DNA of 64,000 nucleotides from Apium graveolens (taxonomy: Eukaryota; Streptophyta; Magnoliopsida; Apiales; Apiaceae), in assembly GCF_009905375.1 (NCBI RefSeq), contig NC_133655.1, positions 164,903,995-164,967,994 of the forward strand. Direction: 5' to 3'. The translations under genes were made by a program, and so were the position numbers. The notes below the pieces were generated by a model. It did not search any database, was not told where the DNA came from, and was given only the letters and a program-made list of their open reading frames with translations. This document shows positions 1-10,735 of the stretch, in pieces. Within the stretch, counting starts at the first letter, position 1, and the number at the start of each line of letters is the position of its first letter.

Positions 1-1128
1 CAAGCCAAGAAATCAAATTCAAAACCTCAAGTTCTAGCCATGGTTAAATCCTCCCATTAATTCTCAAGCTTCCTAACAACCAATCTAAGGTAATATAATT
101 CTTTGATCTCTTTTTTATCAAGGTTTGATGGGTGAAATAAAATGAAGAAAGTTGAGAATGAATAGTATGAATAGTAACTCTTCTTTGGTTTCTTGATTTC
201 AATGGTGGTTTTAGGTTCCAAAAACCATACCAAGCACTGCCAAGACTTCACCATCATCAAGAACACATCTCAAGCTTTCAAGAAAGGTAAAAATCTTTTA
301 CCCAACTTTATTTAATATTCAACTTCAAGATCCTTTTAGTATGTAGTTATAAACCTAGTTTTAGTGGTGATATTGTTAAGATCTTGATGTTTAGTTAAGT
401 AGATTTAAGTTTGATTGTTGTTGCATCAAGAACATGATGTTCTTGAGAGGAGTTAGTGTGTTGATGATTATATGGTAATTTTTGGTGGTAGTATAAAGAT
501 TTAAGGCGTAAACGAAACTCGGATCATAAACGTAATCTCGTTAAAACGAACAAAACGTAACTTTAAGTTTCTACAGAGAGTCCCGAAGATGTAAACTATA
601 GTTTCTTGAAAAATAACCCCTTATTATGATATACTGTTATAAGGATTTTTTAGGTGCTTGAATCGCTTGATTCCGATTTACGGATCAAAAGTTATGACCG
701 TTTTACTAAAAGTGATTTACGCGACAAAAACTGCTACGAATCATGAATTTTGAAAATATAAAGGATCGACTTAAAAGTGTTCATAAATACTGAAATTTTT
801 ATAGAGAGTAGAATATTGAGTTTCCTAACTGCCATAAAAATTTCAAGTGAAAATAATAATATTTCAGTTTTATAAAAATATCGGAGCCGAGACCGCGCGA
901 TTAGAAACTGTAGAATCTATAAGCGGAGCCGACGGCGAAAATGAAAATGAAATTAAGATTCTTTGAAAAATGAAGCGACCATGATGTGAATAAGGACTTA
1001 AAGGAATAATAAGGATTAAATAAGTTGCGAGGGTGCATAATAATTAGCGCATGAGTGCGGGTAGCCTTAAATTAGAACGGGACCTAACGAAGTGAATTAT
1101 GTTATGATTATAGATTTCCAAGGGGAAC
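1..1128 (+). mobile_element. LTR O, left part (older 4-kb-class LTR split by element A)
   Basis: There are no long open frames here. The end of this stretch lines up with the middle of LTR A: the TTATAG..TACCAG stretch of LTR A has a counterpart just before 1128. The LTR then resumes at 24401, where GCAAGTTT and TACTGTTG match the next segment of LTR A. This makes it the 5' part of an LTR distantly related to A, interrupted by A. Its own 5' end lies left of the window. Assignment to an LTR is inference from similarity seen by eye, and the exact family is unknown. Confidence 0.6.
1124..1128. repeat. Target site duplication of composite A (left), GGAAC
   Basis: GGAAC precedes the first base of LTR 1 and the same five bases follow the last base of LTR 3 at 24396-24400. 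A 5-bp duplication is standard for Ty3/gypsy integration. It shows that the entire three-LTR structure occupies one insertion site. Confidence 0.9.
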
Positions 1129-3239
1129 TATAATAACCCCAATTTTTGAGAAATTTTGAAACCCTTATGAATAGTGTTTTTGCTGAACGAGAAAACTTTT
1201 CATGCCACGCTATGTAGGGGTTCTGTTATTGATCTTATGGGATATTATTAGTACTCTATGTGGTATATAAGTGTATGTAAAGATCGTCAGAATCCAATTC
1301 CGAACACTTTGGTTTTTCCCGGAAATCCACAAGATACGGAGAGAATTGAGTATAAGGTAATAGGATAAAAAGGATTTAAATTAAAGGATTATAATAGAGG
1401 ATCATAAAAAGGAATATAATGTATTGAGAAAGGTTAAGGGAACCTAAGTAATAAGATCCCGGGTATGATCCTTCAAACGATAAACGAGAACGAAAGTTAA
1501 GCGAACCGTATAACAGATCAGCGGTCATTAGGCAAACGATTAGGAAGTTAATCAAAGGGATTAGTGGGAATGATGTCATCCAACCAATAGAAAGAGGACA
1601 AGGAAGGGAGAATGACATCATGAGGATGATATAAGCATGACATGGGAAGGAAGGAGGTGTGGTTGAATGAGAACCACACAAATTCAAGGGCAAGAAGGTA
1701 ATTGACTAAAGCAAGCACAAAAACCAAGCAACCAAGCCAAGCAAAAATCATTTTCATCAAAAATCAAAAGCAACCAAGGCTTTGTTCATGAAGCTCTCGG
1801 GTGGTTTTCTTAAAATTTGAAGATCCAAGCTCCACCACTTACTATTTAGCAAGGTAATTATCTAAGCTTCCCCATGGATAGTTACATACTTCCTATAAGT
1901 TTAAGCTTCTAATTCCAAGCCAATCTTTTTCTATAAATCAAGGAAGAAGATGGTGAATAGTAACCTTCAAGAAATAACTTTAGTTTTCTTGAATTTTTAT
2001 GAAAGATTAAGGTTATACAAGCAAGGATCAAGGTTCTTTTAGGCATTCAAAGCTCTTGGGTTGTGTTAGGAAGCTTCAAGGAGGTATAAACAACTTTCAC
2101 CTTTAACTTATAGTTTGAACTTTGAGTTTTGATGAGTTCATGGATGGATTAATGTATATATAGAAATATCCATGTATGTATAGCAAGATCCATGTATGTT
2201 AGATAGTTTGGTTGGATTTGTGGTGATTTTGGATATGAATCTTGGTTAATGGTTAATGAATCTTAAGTTATGGTTAGTAGATCATGTTTGTGGTTGAATA
2301 AGTTGGAAAACCTTGAGATTATGGACTGACTTTGCCTTGATATAAGTTGTGTTTGAGGTATTGATGATGGTTGGGTGGTTTGTAGTGAATTGGTAAAGAA
2401 TTGGAGTGGTATAAATATTGGTAATCGCGTAAACATAGCCGTCGTAACGTCCGATTTTCTTTAGACTGTTTTGTGCATAACATTAGGACCCGAGGACCCC
2501 CTGCTAGATTGTGACCACTGCCATGTTTAGGTAGCTCATGTTACGAGCTTCGTTTTGATATGTAGTTCGTTCGATTCCGATGCACGGTTTAGGAGAAACG
2601 ACCGTTTCAAGTAACGGCGTTTCGCGAACGAAACATTTCCCCTCGCCTTACTTTGAAACATAGGTTAAAGACCAAAAAGGATTAATTGAAGTATGAAACA
2701 TTTATGGTAAGTGTGTTAGGCAGTTGGTAAGACACTCGCGAAGGAATCGCCTTAAAACTCATAAAGGTTAAATTATTAAAAATGGTGGAGCCGAGGGTAC
2801 CCGAGTGACTTAAGCGAATCAGTGAGCGCAAAACGAGCGTTAGAGTCTAAGTTAGTTAAAGTATAGATTTACAAGTGACTTTGGTTTAATTCCAACTTAC
2901 TTGTTGCTTATAGGTTACCAGACTCGTCCCGAGCCATTCGTAACCCCCAGTCGCTCAGGCAAGTTTTCTACCCGTTATACTGTTGCTGTGATGTAAATAT
3001 ATGTATATGCATTATCTTGTGATATTGCATGATTGTTATTAGCAAATTTTGCGATATATTGGAGCATGCTAATATGGTATATATGCATGTCTGTTTCGTA
3101 ATCTGGTTATCTATCTGTTGATTTCAATGCTTATAGTTGCATAATACCTATGCTAGAAATAAGCAAGTAGTTGCGTATACCCTTAGTATAGGGGATAAAA
3201 GGTAAACATATTTCTAAACCGGGAGTCGATGTTCCCGAG

Positions 3240-3292
3240 TATATTATATATATATATTTATTTATATATATATATATATATTTATGGATATA
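3240..3292. repeat. AT-rich microsatellite in LTR 1 (homologues near 12847-12900 and 22460-22517)
   Basis: Alternating TA with TTTA interruptions. Its length and interruption pattern differ in all three LTRs, which makes it the fastest-changing part of the array. Confidence 0.85.
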
Positions 3293-3899
3293 GTTTTTAA
3301 AACTATTAATCGAATAAGGTTTATTCGATAACTTTAACTTTATTTTATTATCGAATATTATTTGAATATTCATTTGAGGATCTATGACTCCGATTATTTG
3401 CTGAGGTATATTCTTTATTTTATTAAAGAATAAGGTGTCAATAATCAAACTTATTTTCGATTATTCAAATAAAGATAATACTTTCATATAAGTATATCTT
3501 TGGTTATTTAATACTCGTTTCAAGTATAAGTTTTAATACTTCTACTTCAATTATTTTTATAAAGATTATTCTTTATGGGAATATTATTTAAATAATAATA
3601 TTCAGTCATTTTCTAAATATTCTGGGGACTGGTTTACTTCATTAAATCAGCTTTACTCCAAACACTCTTTAAAGTGTTTTCGAGTCTTCAAAATGATTTT
3701 TAAAAGATAGAGCGGATCCCAAAACTCATTTTTATATTTAAGATCTTCCTTTTAAAGGGGATTTAAATACTCGTTCAAAACTTGAGGGATCCGGCTCAGT
3801 GGTGTATTTTACATTCGCAACGAGGTTGCTGTTTTGAGAAAACATCTTGATTACTTGCCCATCGTTCGGGAAGTAAGTCCATCTATTGAGTCGGCATAA

Positions 3900-3985
3900 G
3901 CAACATGGGCTCAGTGGGCGTCCATGATAGTGTAAGTGGCTCAGTGGGAGTCCATCAAATGCATAAGTGGCTGAGTGGCAGTCCA
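3900..3985 (+). repeat. Short tandem repeat in LTR A (GGCTCAGTGGGMGTCCA)
   Basis: Three degenerate copies of GGCTCAGTGGGMGTCCA, about 33-36 bp apart, with a weaker copy near 3790. The same array occurs at 13510-13596 and 23128-23214. LTR O has different tandem copies (GTACCTGAGAGGGA) at the corresponding place near 25425-25490, upstream of the same GACCAGGGTGAT block. Confidence 0.7.
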
Positions 3986-4773
3986 GCATAAGGTCCTAAT
4001 TATGACCAGGGTGATGACCAGTGGGGAATTCGTCCATCTACTAGTAGAAAAGGTTACTTATGGGTATCTTTGCCTGATCAGCAAGATATCTGGTTTATGC
4101 CAAAGGTTTTCTTTTCCTTTCCAAAATTCATTGGATGTTTCAAACTCTGTTCATACTTTACATAACAGAGGTTCCAGGAAATGTTTAAGAGATATATATA
4201 TGTGGATAGATATATATCGGGACTAAATAAAGTATCTCGTAACTTTATTTCATTCAATAATATTTCAAAGATTGAATCTATTCAAATCTTGTCTTGTAGT
4301 CTCATCTATGTGATGAACTTTTGAAACTGATTATAACTTGAACGGTGGTAGTTCAAGTAGTATTGGGAAAGATATAAGTATATTGGGGTATTTGGTAACC
4401 TCATCTTTTAAACTTATATCTAATTAATAATTGTCTTAGGAATGACAAAGATTTTCAGAAAAACGTTGAAACAAGGTTAGATATATGAGATCACCTTGCA
4501 ACGATATTTTTTATACAGTTATACACTGGGACTTTGTGTATATTACGCATGGAAGAGGACTTCCAATATTTTGAAAAGTATATATGTATATATACTGAAT
4601 ATTTTGTGACTTCATCGCATTAAGATATCAAACTTGGTTCATTTCTTTTGACCAAGACTTTCATGAGTATTATGAGTAGGCTCATATATTGTAAATCATT
4701 ATACATATTATTTTGGTGGGCTTGCTGCTCACCCTTGCTTTATTTCTTCATCACACAACAACAGTTAGGAAAG

Positions 4774-4875
4774 ATGGCCAGACTCCAGCAGACCCAGCGC
4801 AAGCGCGTGGGAAGCGTCCCGCGTCTTCCCGTTAATGTTGTAGCTGCTATAGCTGCAGAGGTAGATCTATTGTAG
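4774..4875 (+). CDS. Histone H3 tail-like micro-ORF in LTR 1 (33 aa)
   Basis: The ATG follows AACAACAGTTAGGAAAG, an acceptor-like pyrimidine-then-AG context, and the frame stays open for 33 codons. The peptide begins MARLQQTQRKRVG. Against the H3 tail (MARTKQTARKSTG) it shares M-A-R, Q-T, R-K and G at the same positions, with a P-R pair a little further on. It lies 393 bp before the LTR end, so it would sit in the 5' leader of the element's RNA. The same frame is intact in all three LTRs of A, and similar peptides occur at the same place in LTRs O and C. Translation is unproven and the function unknown. The similarity could be chance in any one family; recurrence in three is the argument. Confidence 0.5.
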   Translation: MARLQQTQRKRVGSVPRLPVNVVAAIAAEVDLL

Positions 4876-5170
4876 ATCAGACCATCTAATTTTGAGAATC
4901 AATTATGTGTAATTATAACTTATGGCAGATAATGGCAATTAACTGTAAATTTATCAAGTAATCATTTTGGGTTGTAATAACTTTTAAATTGTGGATTCAA
5001 AGACTTGTACTTATTTAAATTTCATCTCTGAGACTATAACGGGTTGTGGTGTGTGTTAGTGTGGGGTCACAGCATAAGTTTATTATTATTAATTAAGTGA
5101 AGTGATATTGTGGAAAGAAAGACCGTGACGACCCGGATCCTCGACCCCGGATCTGGGGGTGTTACAGAAA

Positions 5171-5182
5171 TGGTATCAGAGC
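5171..5182 (+). other. Primer binding site of element A, unit 1
   Basis: TGGTATCAGAGC, complementary to the 3' end of plant initiator tRNA-Met, begins four bases after the LTR end. It is used by chromoviruses and many copia elements to start minus-strand DNA synthesis. Confidence 0.92.
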
Positions 5183-5599
5183 TAAGCGTTATAAACCTCA
5201 GAGATGATGGGACGTTAAGATAATAAGTTCACTAAGATAATAAGAACTCTTGCCAAGTTCATAGTCGGACTACCTAACGTAGTACTGACAGTTAAAACCC
5301 TTATGGGAACCCTTATAAATGTAGCGATAGAAGCGTAGTTCGTTATCGTATATGGTAGCGAGACTCCGAACCCTGAAGTTGAGGAACATCAACGCGATGA
5401 TGTTTTATTACTAATTGGAGATCAGATTGTGGATCCAATAGAGCGTCCTAACGCAGGACCGGATGATGTTGATATTGAGGATGTAGCGGTTGAGGATGTT
5501 GTCCTAGAAGGGATAGTTGCTGAGGAGGATCCCATGGAGGATTCTGACGAGATTGGATAAAGGACCACTGATGAATTGATGACCCTGGTTGGGTCGACT

Positions 5600-6420
5600 A
5601 CCAGAGGTAGGATTGGCCGGTCACTACCAGAGGTTCGTTCAAGTTTGTAAAGATAGTAGCCCCTTTAACGTGGCTTACTCATAAGACTGAGAAGTTCGAA
5701 TAGACAGAGAAATGCGAGAACAGCTTTTAAGAACTGAAGCAAAGGTTGGTGACGGCCCCTATGTTGGCGTTACCGGATGGAAAAAGGAGATTTTGTGATT
5801 TGTAAGTGACGCTTCGCATAAGGAATTAGGGTGCTTCTTAGCACAGGAAGATAATCGCGTCTGCGTCAAGACAATTAAGGTAATATGAAATTCGATATCC
5901 CCGCTCATGAGCTTAGGCTCGTGGCAATAGTTTACCCTAAAGATTGGAGGCACTACTCGTATGGAGAGAAGTGCGAGAATTACCTAAGCCATAAGTGCTC
6001 TAGTACATTTTCGCGTAGAAAGAGCTCAACATATGCCAGAAGAGGCAGTTAGAGCTAACCAAGAATAATGATTGGGAGATTCTTTATCATTCGGGGAAAG
6101 CCAATATGGTGGCTGATGCCCTTAGTAAAAAGGAGAGACTCAAGATGATAATGCCTTTTGGAGAGTTTATAAGAGATTTTGAGAAAATGGAAATAGAAGT
6201 GAAGGTAACCGGAGCCGGTACCGAAAAGCTGTTTGAGATTGCAATACAGCCTGAATTATTGGAAAAGATCATATTGTGCCAGAAAAAGTTATGAATGAAG
6301 GCAGAGAGCCAACAATTAGATAAAAGATTAATATCGAGAAAGATGATAAGGGAATAATGAGGTATTCCTATAGAATTTGGGTTCCGAAAGTTCAAGAGTG
6401 TAAGGATGAGAACTTAGATG
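5600..6420 (+). pseudogene. Displaced RNase H / integrase-start fragment, unit 1
   Basis: Broken translations match a chromovirus pol from the region after RT through RNase H. Seen are TAPMLALPDG-like coding near 5755, SDASHKELGCFLAQED near 5804, and YHSGKANMVADALSKK near 6087-6130, all of which align with element B's RNase H. A 62-codon open frame (6106-6294) continues into the linker before the integrase zinc region. The fragment lies upstream of the gag remnant, which is the wrong order for a normal gag-pol, and a second RNase H remnant exists at 8170-8520. It therefore looks like an extra pol piece acquired by rearrangement before the array formed. Confidence 0.75.
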
Positions 6421-6769
6421 AGAGCCATAGTTGAGGAATAATATTTAGGGCAAACCCTGAACGTGATAGTCAGGGAGGTCGCCATCAAGATAGAAGGAAC
6501 CCATGACATAATGGAGTGGAAAATGAGGATTTTAAATTAAAAGATGACCCCAATTATGGGGAGTAGGATGAAACATTTCATACTAAGGAAACAAAAAGTC
6601 GAGTAAGGAAAGGAGACCCGAGATGGTACCCCTATACGGCAATTCATGGACCTGTCTAGACAGAACTTAGACTATTATCCCCAACCACCACCCTGAGGAG
6701 ACAGTGCGGTGGGAAATTCTTTCATGACCTTTAAGTCGCTAAGCTCTCAGAGTTCCAAGGAACATGTTG

Positions 6770-7110
6770 ACCTAGTCGAGGCAAGAGCCTGGCTAAAGGA
6801 AATATAGGAATCATTTGAGATTCTAAATGATTGATGAATCACAAAAGACTGTTTTTATCACTCACCCTCCTAAGAGAGAGACCACCTGCTGGTGAAAGGC
6901 CAAGGAAGGCACGGAGCAAGAGATTATAATAAACTGATTTAAGTCCAGTCAATTGTTTTCGGGAAAGTAATTCCCAAAGATAAGGAGATAGTGTAAAAGC
7001 TTTAGAGTCAGAACAAAGGCAGATGAGTATGATAAATTATGAATCTAAGTTGTAAAAGTTGTCAAGATTCGTTCTGAGGATACGAATCCAGAATGACGGG
7101 ATGTTTGAAA
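6770..7110 (+). pseudogene. gag capsid remnant, unit 1
   Basis: Codons for VEARAWLKEI, then ESFEIL, then residues resembling the Y/L-K-E-T-T-Y-W-W block, then AKEGTEQEII, appear with several stops. This is the conserved capsid region of chromovirus gag and matches the 39360-39560 region of element B in order. It is broken by in-frame stops and shifts, so no protein is expected. Confidence 0.7.
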
Positions 7111-8169
7111 TCAATGCTTATGTTGTGTTGATTCATGAAAATTATAAGAGAAAGGAAAATAAAAAGGAATTGAGGTGGAAAGGAATATAAAGGCAACAGA
7201 GTTTGAGGAATGATAAGGGAGTTGGGTATGAGGAAACCCTAAAGACTCATATTAATAGAAATAGAAAAGTATATGATCGTCAGGATGAGGGTGATTCACC
7301 ATGAGTTAAAATTGATGGGTGAAGGCATAAGAGATGCATATATTTTATCCCCTTTAAGTTGGGAGGATTCGAGGAAACCTTGAGATAATTCGAAGGATAA
7401 ATAATGAGACGCGGATAGACTAAGGGGATAAGAAAGTAAGAAATTAAGAAAATTGGATGAAGGAAGTGACCTTCAAGAAGGTGAAGTGTAAGACCGGTGG
7501 CATGATACCCAGAAAGGGAGACGCCAGATATGAAAGATATCCCAACATTGAGGTGACTGTTGAGATAAACAACAAAAGTAAATAAGGAATTATTAAGAAG
7601 AAGTTCACGTTGAACACGACCAATATCTTCCAGAACATCCATGTTATCGTTACCAGATTAGGCAAGAAAAGCGGATAACCGTTGTTATCTTTTGGAGGCC
7701 ATTTTGATTAACCTCATTTTGTATACAGATGTTATTGTGAAATTAGGCATTTACTATCGAGGTGGGAATGATTGAATAAGATACCCATATCAGGGATATA
7801 TGACTTTATTTATCCATGGAAGGATGCTTGTACCTTTTTAAAGGTGGAATTAAGGATAGAACATCGGTAACTTAAAACGAATCCTAGGGGAATGCATAAA
7901 GGTTGGCATTTCACCCTTAATAGGGATAGTATGAGTTTTGACAGTATGAATTGGAAAGGATTAAGGTAATAATAACCTTTAAAGATTAGTGGAGAAATTT
8001 TTCAGAAGTATATAGACAATGGTTCTAGTATCAGTAAATGGTATTTTGATATGCCCTGTATATAGGGAATACAGGAGGAACGATTGAAGGATAACCTTAG
8101 AGGTTTTACAAGGAGAAAGGAAATATTCGAAATTCTCAAGAATAAAAATGTTGATAAAGGAAATGTGAC

Positions 8170-8520
8170 ATAATTATAATGATGCCAAGTGGGGCACGTG
8201 TTAAACCACGAGAAAGTATGGATCGAACCAGTAAAGGTCGAAATTATTTAGGGCAATTAAGACTTAAGATAAAAGATGTTCTAAGTATGATTGAGAGTCA
8301 GTCGTGACAGTGATTAACCTCTAACGACTGAGGCAATAACTTATGGAAAAATGGTGATATTTTTTTTTACTCATCAGATTTTAAGGAATACATCTTCACA
8401 AAAGCAGTGATTGAAATAAGGTAGAAAATTTATTTGGAGGTGGTTAAAATGACATTGACTATAAGGAAATTTTAATATCAGGAAAGGCCAAAGAGGTGGC
8501 CGACACTTTAAAGGTAAGAG
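8170..8520 (+). pseudogene. RNase H remnant 2, unit 1
   Basis: Matches the RNase H part of element B in order: NYNDAS, then a GCVL-like stretch, then YGEK..IFTDH-like, KYIFTQK-like near 8380-8400, RWL, and a GKAKEVADTL block near 8482-8512. There are stops and frame changes throughout. It sits downstream of gag, as expected for the original pol. Confidence 0.72.
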
Positions 8521-10069
8521 GATAATTATAGGCGCTTGTGCCAGAGGAATACAGTGATGATGGTTAAAACTGTGAAGGTTGTATTATGGTTTGGAAGATT
8601 GACATTCCTTCTGATGACTGTGCAATACCCAACCGTAATAGTAGTTGGTAAAAGTTTAATTCGTGTAATCGCCATGAACGGGCTATCTATCTTAGGAGGT
8701 CCTATCTTGGGATAAGCCAGGACCATGTTTCCAAAAGGACTAGACGAACCTTTGAGTTAAGTCTTCTATTTAAGGCATATGATTAAGAATGGTATTAACC
8801 TGCTGTCGTTGCTTTGATTGAAACTCTTCTGCAATTTTATCTGCTTCACGTCATGAATGTACGTCAGGATCAGGAGTGTTCTTCATGAATCAAGAACGGT
8901 GATCATGTTACCTCCTTAGAAGAATTCGATATGATATGAATGGACTCCGTATGGTTAGCTATTAAAACTTCATGGAAAACGAATGACTACAGTAGGTCAA
9001 CGGTGGGCCATAGTAATGTAGGAATGATTCTGAGAGTAGTGAGCTGATTACAACCATGAGAGTTGTATTGGAATGGGTGTTGAGATTGAGTACCACTAAT
9101 CGGGTCGTGGTAGTGTATAAGTTATCATTAATAGACTAATTAAGTAGAGTATCTACATAGTGAATTATTATTCTTTCTTATCAATAGAGAGTCGTATTAT
9201 TATACGAGGAAGGTTGCGGTGCAAGCATAGAATTCTAGTAACGATGATGTATAGAATGAGATCCCAGATTCGATTTTCGATGTCGAGGGAGTTTCAAAGG
9301 TGATTATGTATAAGCTCGAGGAAGAGTGTGGGTCCATAGAATGATGGACGGGATAGCGAAAATATTTAGGCATGGGAAATACGAGGCTATAATGCTTGAT
9401 GCTGATATAAACACGTATATGTTTTGTTCTCCTATGACAAACCTCTATAGTTCAGAGGTAGGTTCCAAGCCAGATATTTTGTGGCAGTATATTTTTTTCA
9501 TATATACAATTCTCTTCAGTTCGTTCTTTTCTCTTCTTTTCATTTCATGTAAGCTAAGAAGAACAACCCTTCCAGAAGGGGAGGTATTGCCGAATGACTA
9601 TCTATCTTTGTGATAGAAGCCTAGTAGGATACCACATGTTGTTTAATTGCTTGTCAAGTACTAAAGGCTGGCCACCTTCTGTACTAACTATGCGATATAA
9701 CAAGTGTTCATGATCATAGTGATCTCTCAACAAATTCCTTTACTTCTATTTGATTGATTAAATTTTGGAAAATAGAAACCGCTGAAAAAGGAGTAGTAAA
9801 GTTATGGTGGTATTCAGAATGGGAACACATTCGTGATACTAAGGTTGACGTGGTTATTAAAAGGTTATAGAACGCTAACGAGCAAAAGTATAACCCGTAT
9901 AATATTAGGAACGGAAGGTAGTAGCGATTACGAACTGGAAAATAATGGGTATTAAGAAGCAAAAGTTCTAATGATAAAAGCTATAATGAGAGTCTGTGCA
10001 ATAGACTTGAAAGAAATTGGAATGATCACTTAACACGGATTAAGTTATCTTACGACAATAGATCATATG

Positions 10070-10500
10070 TCATTATCGAGATGTCGCCTTATGAGATCCT
10101 TGAGGGAAGATAATGTCGATCTCCCTTATGTTAGGATGAAGTTGTAGAGCGCAAGATGCTCGGACCCGCAGTAGTCCAAAGGACCAAGGATATGATAGAT
10201 CTAATCAGAGGACGGCTGGTAGTAGCCCAAGATGCACATGATAAGTATGTTGATTTGACACGAAAGGATAAAGAGTATGAAATAGGGGACCTAGTAATGT
10301 TATAGGTATCCCTTGGAAAGGATTGATGAGGTTCGGAAAGAAAGGAAAGCTAAGTCTACAATTTGTTGGACCCTTGGATATATTAAGACGTTTGGGAAGT
10401 TAGCATATGAGCTAGCCCTAACCCCGAACATGTAGCAGGTCGTAACGTGTTTCACGTATCAATGTTAAGGAAGTGTAATTTAGATGCCAGATAAATAGAG
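10070..10500 (+). pseudogene. Integrase core and C-terminal remnant, unit 1
   Basis: Recognisable blocks are EMSPYEILEGR, RSPL, DEVVERKMLGP, QRTKDMIDLIRGRL, TRKDKEYEIGDLVML, SPWKGLMRFGKKGKLS and a YELAL block. These are typical of the chromovirus integrase C-terminal half, with stops between them. I see no clear chromodomain before the purine tract at 10723. Confidence 0.78.
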
Positions 10501-10722
10501 GCATATGAGCGCATAGATATGCAACCCAACGTAACCTATATGGAGCAACCAGGAAGGGTTATAGAGTGAAAAGGAACAAGTGCTTAGGAGAAGGATTATC
10601 AAACTAGGCAGAGTTTGGTGGTAGAACCACAATGTGGGAAAATTTGCTCGAGAGTTAGAAAGTGCAATGCTAAGAGAGTATCCCTATTCATTTTCTATCT
10701 GATTCCGGGACGGAATCCTTTT

Positions 10723-10735
10723 AAGGAGGGGAGAC
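10723..10735 (+). other. Polypurine tract of element A, unit 1
   Basis: AAGGAGGGGAGAC directly precedes TGTAATAACCCC, the start of LTR 2. It is the plus-strand primer site. The same tract is at 20335-20347. Confidence 0.88.

Larger units (their letters stand above)
1129..5166 (+). mobile_element. LTR 1 of composite A (4038 bp)
   Basis: It starts TATAATAACCCC where LTRs 2 and 3 start TGTAATAACCCC, so the terminal TG has mutated to TA. It ends GGGGGTGTTACA. A Met-type primer site follows four bases later. It contains an (AT)n tract near 3240-3290, a short tandem repeat near 3900-3985 and an H3-like micro-ORF at 4774-4875. At seven scored sites it differs from both other LTRs. Confidence 0.93.
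5167..10735 (+). mobile_element. Internal region 1 of element A (decayed gag-pol)
   Basis: Runs from the primer site to the polypurine tract. No open frame exceeds about 120 codons. By conceptual translation in shifting frames I recognise, in order: an RNase H to integrase-start fragment (5600-6420), a gag core (6770-7110), a second RNase H fragment (8170-8520) and the integrase core and C-terminal part (10070-10500). The stretches 7110-8170 and 8520-10070 should hold protease, reverse transcriptase and the rest of integrase by position, but I see no clear motif there. The same lesions recur in internal region 2, so decay preceded duplication. Confidence 0.85.

Noticed and set aside
1376..1693. 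105-codon minus frame repeated in all three LTRs of A
   Set aside because: It is antisense to the LTR in a promoter-like region. Repetition follows from the LTR being repeated, and nothing in the peptide is recognisable.
3738..4226. 83-codon frames on both strands in LTR A
   Set aside because: They overlap a tandem-repeat area, and the peptides are made by the repeats. No homologous frame in LTR O or C.
9326..9613. 95-codon plus frame in the internal region of A
   Set aside because: Hydrophobic run from a T-rich stretch. Not part of a recognisable gag or pol domain and not seen in B.
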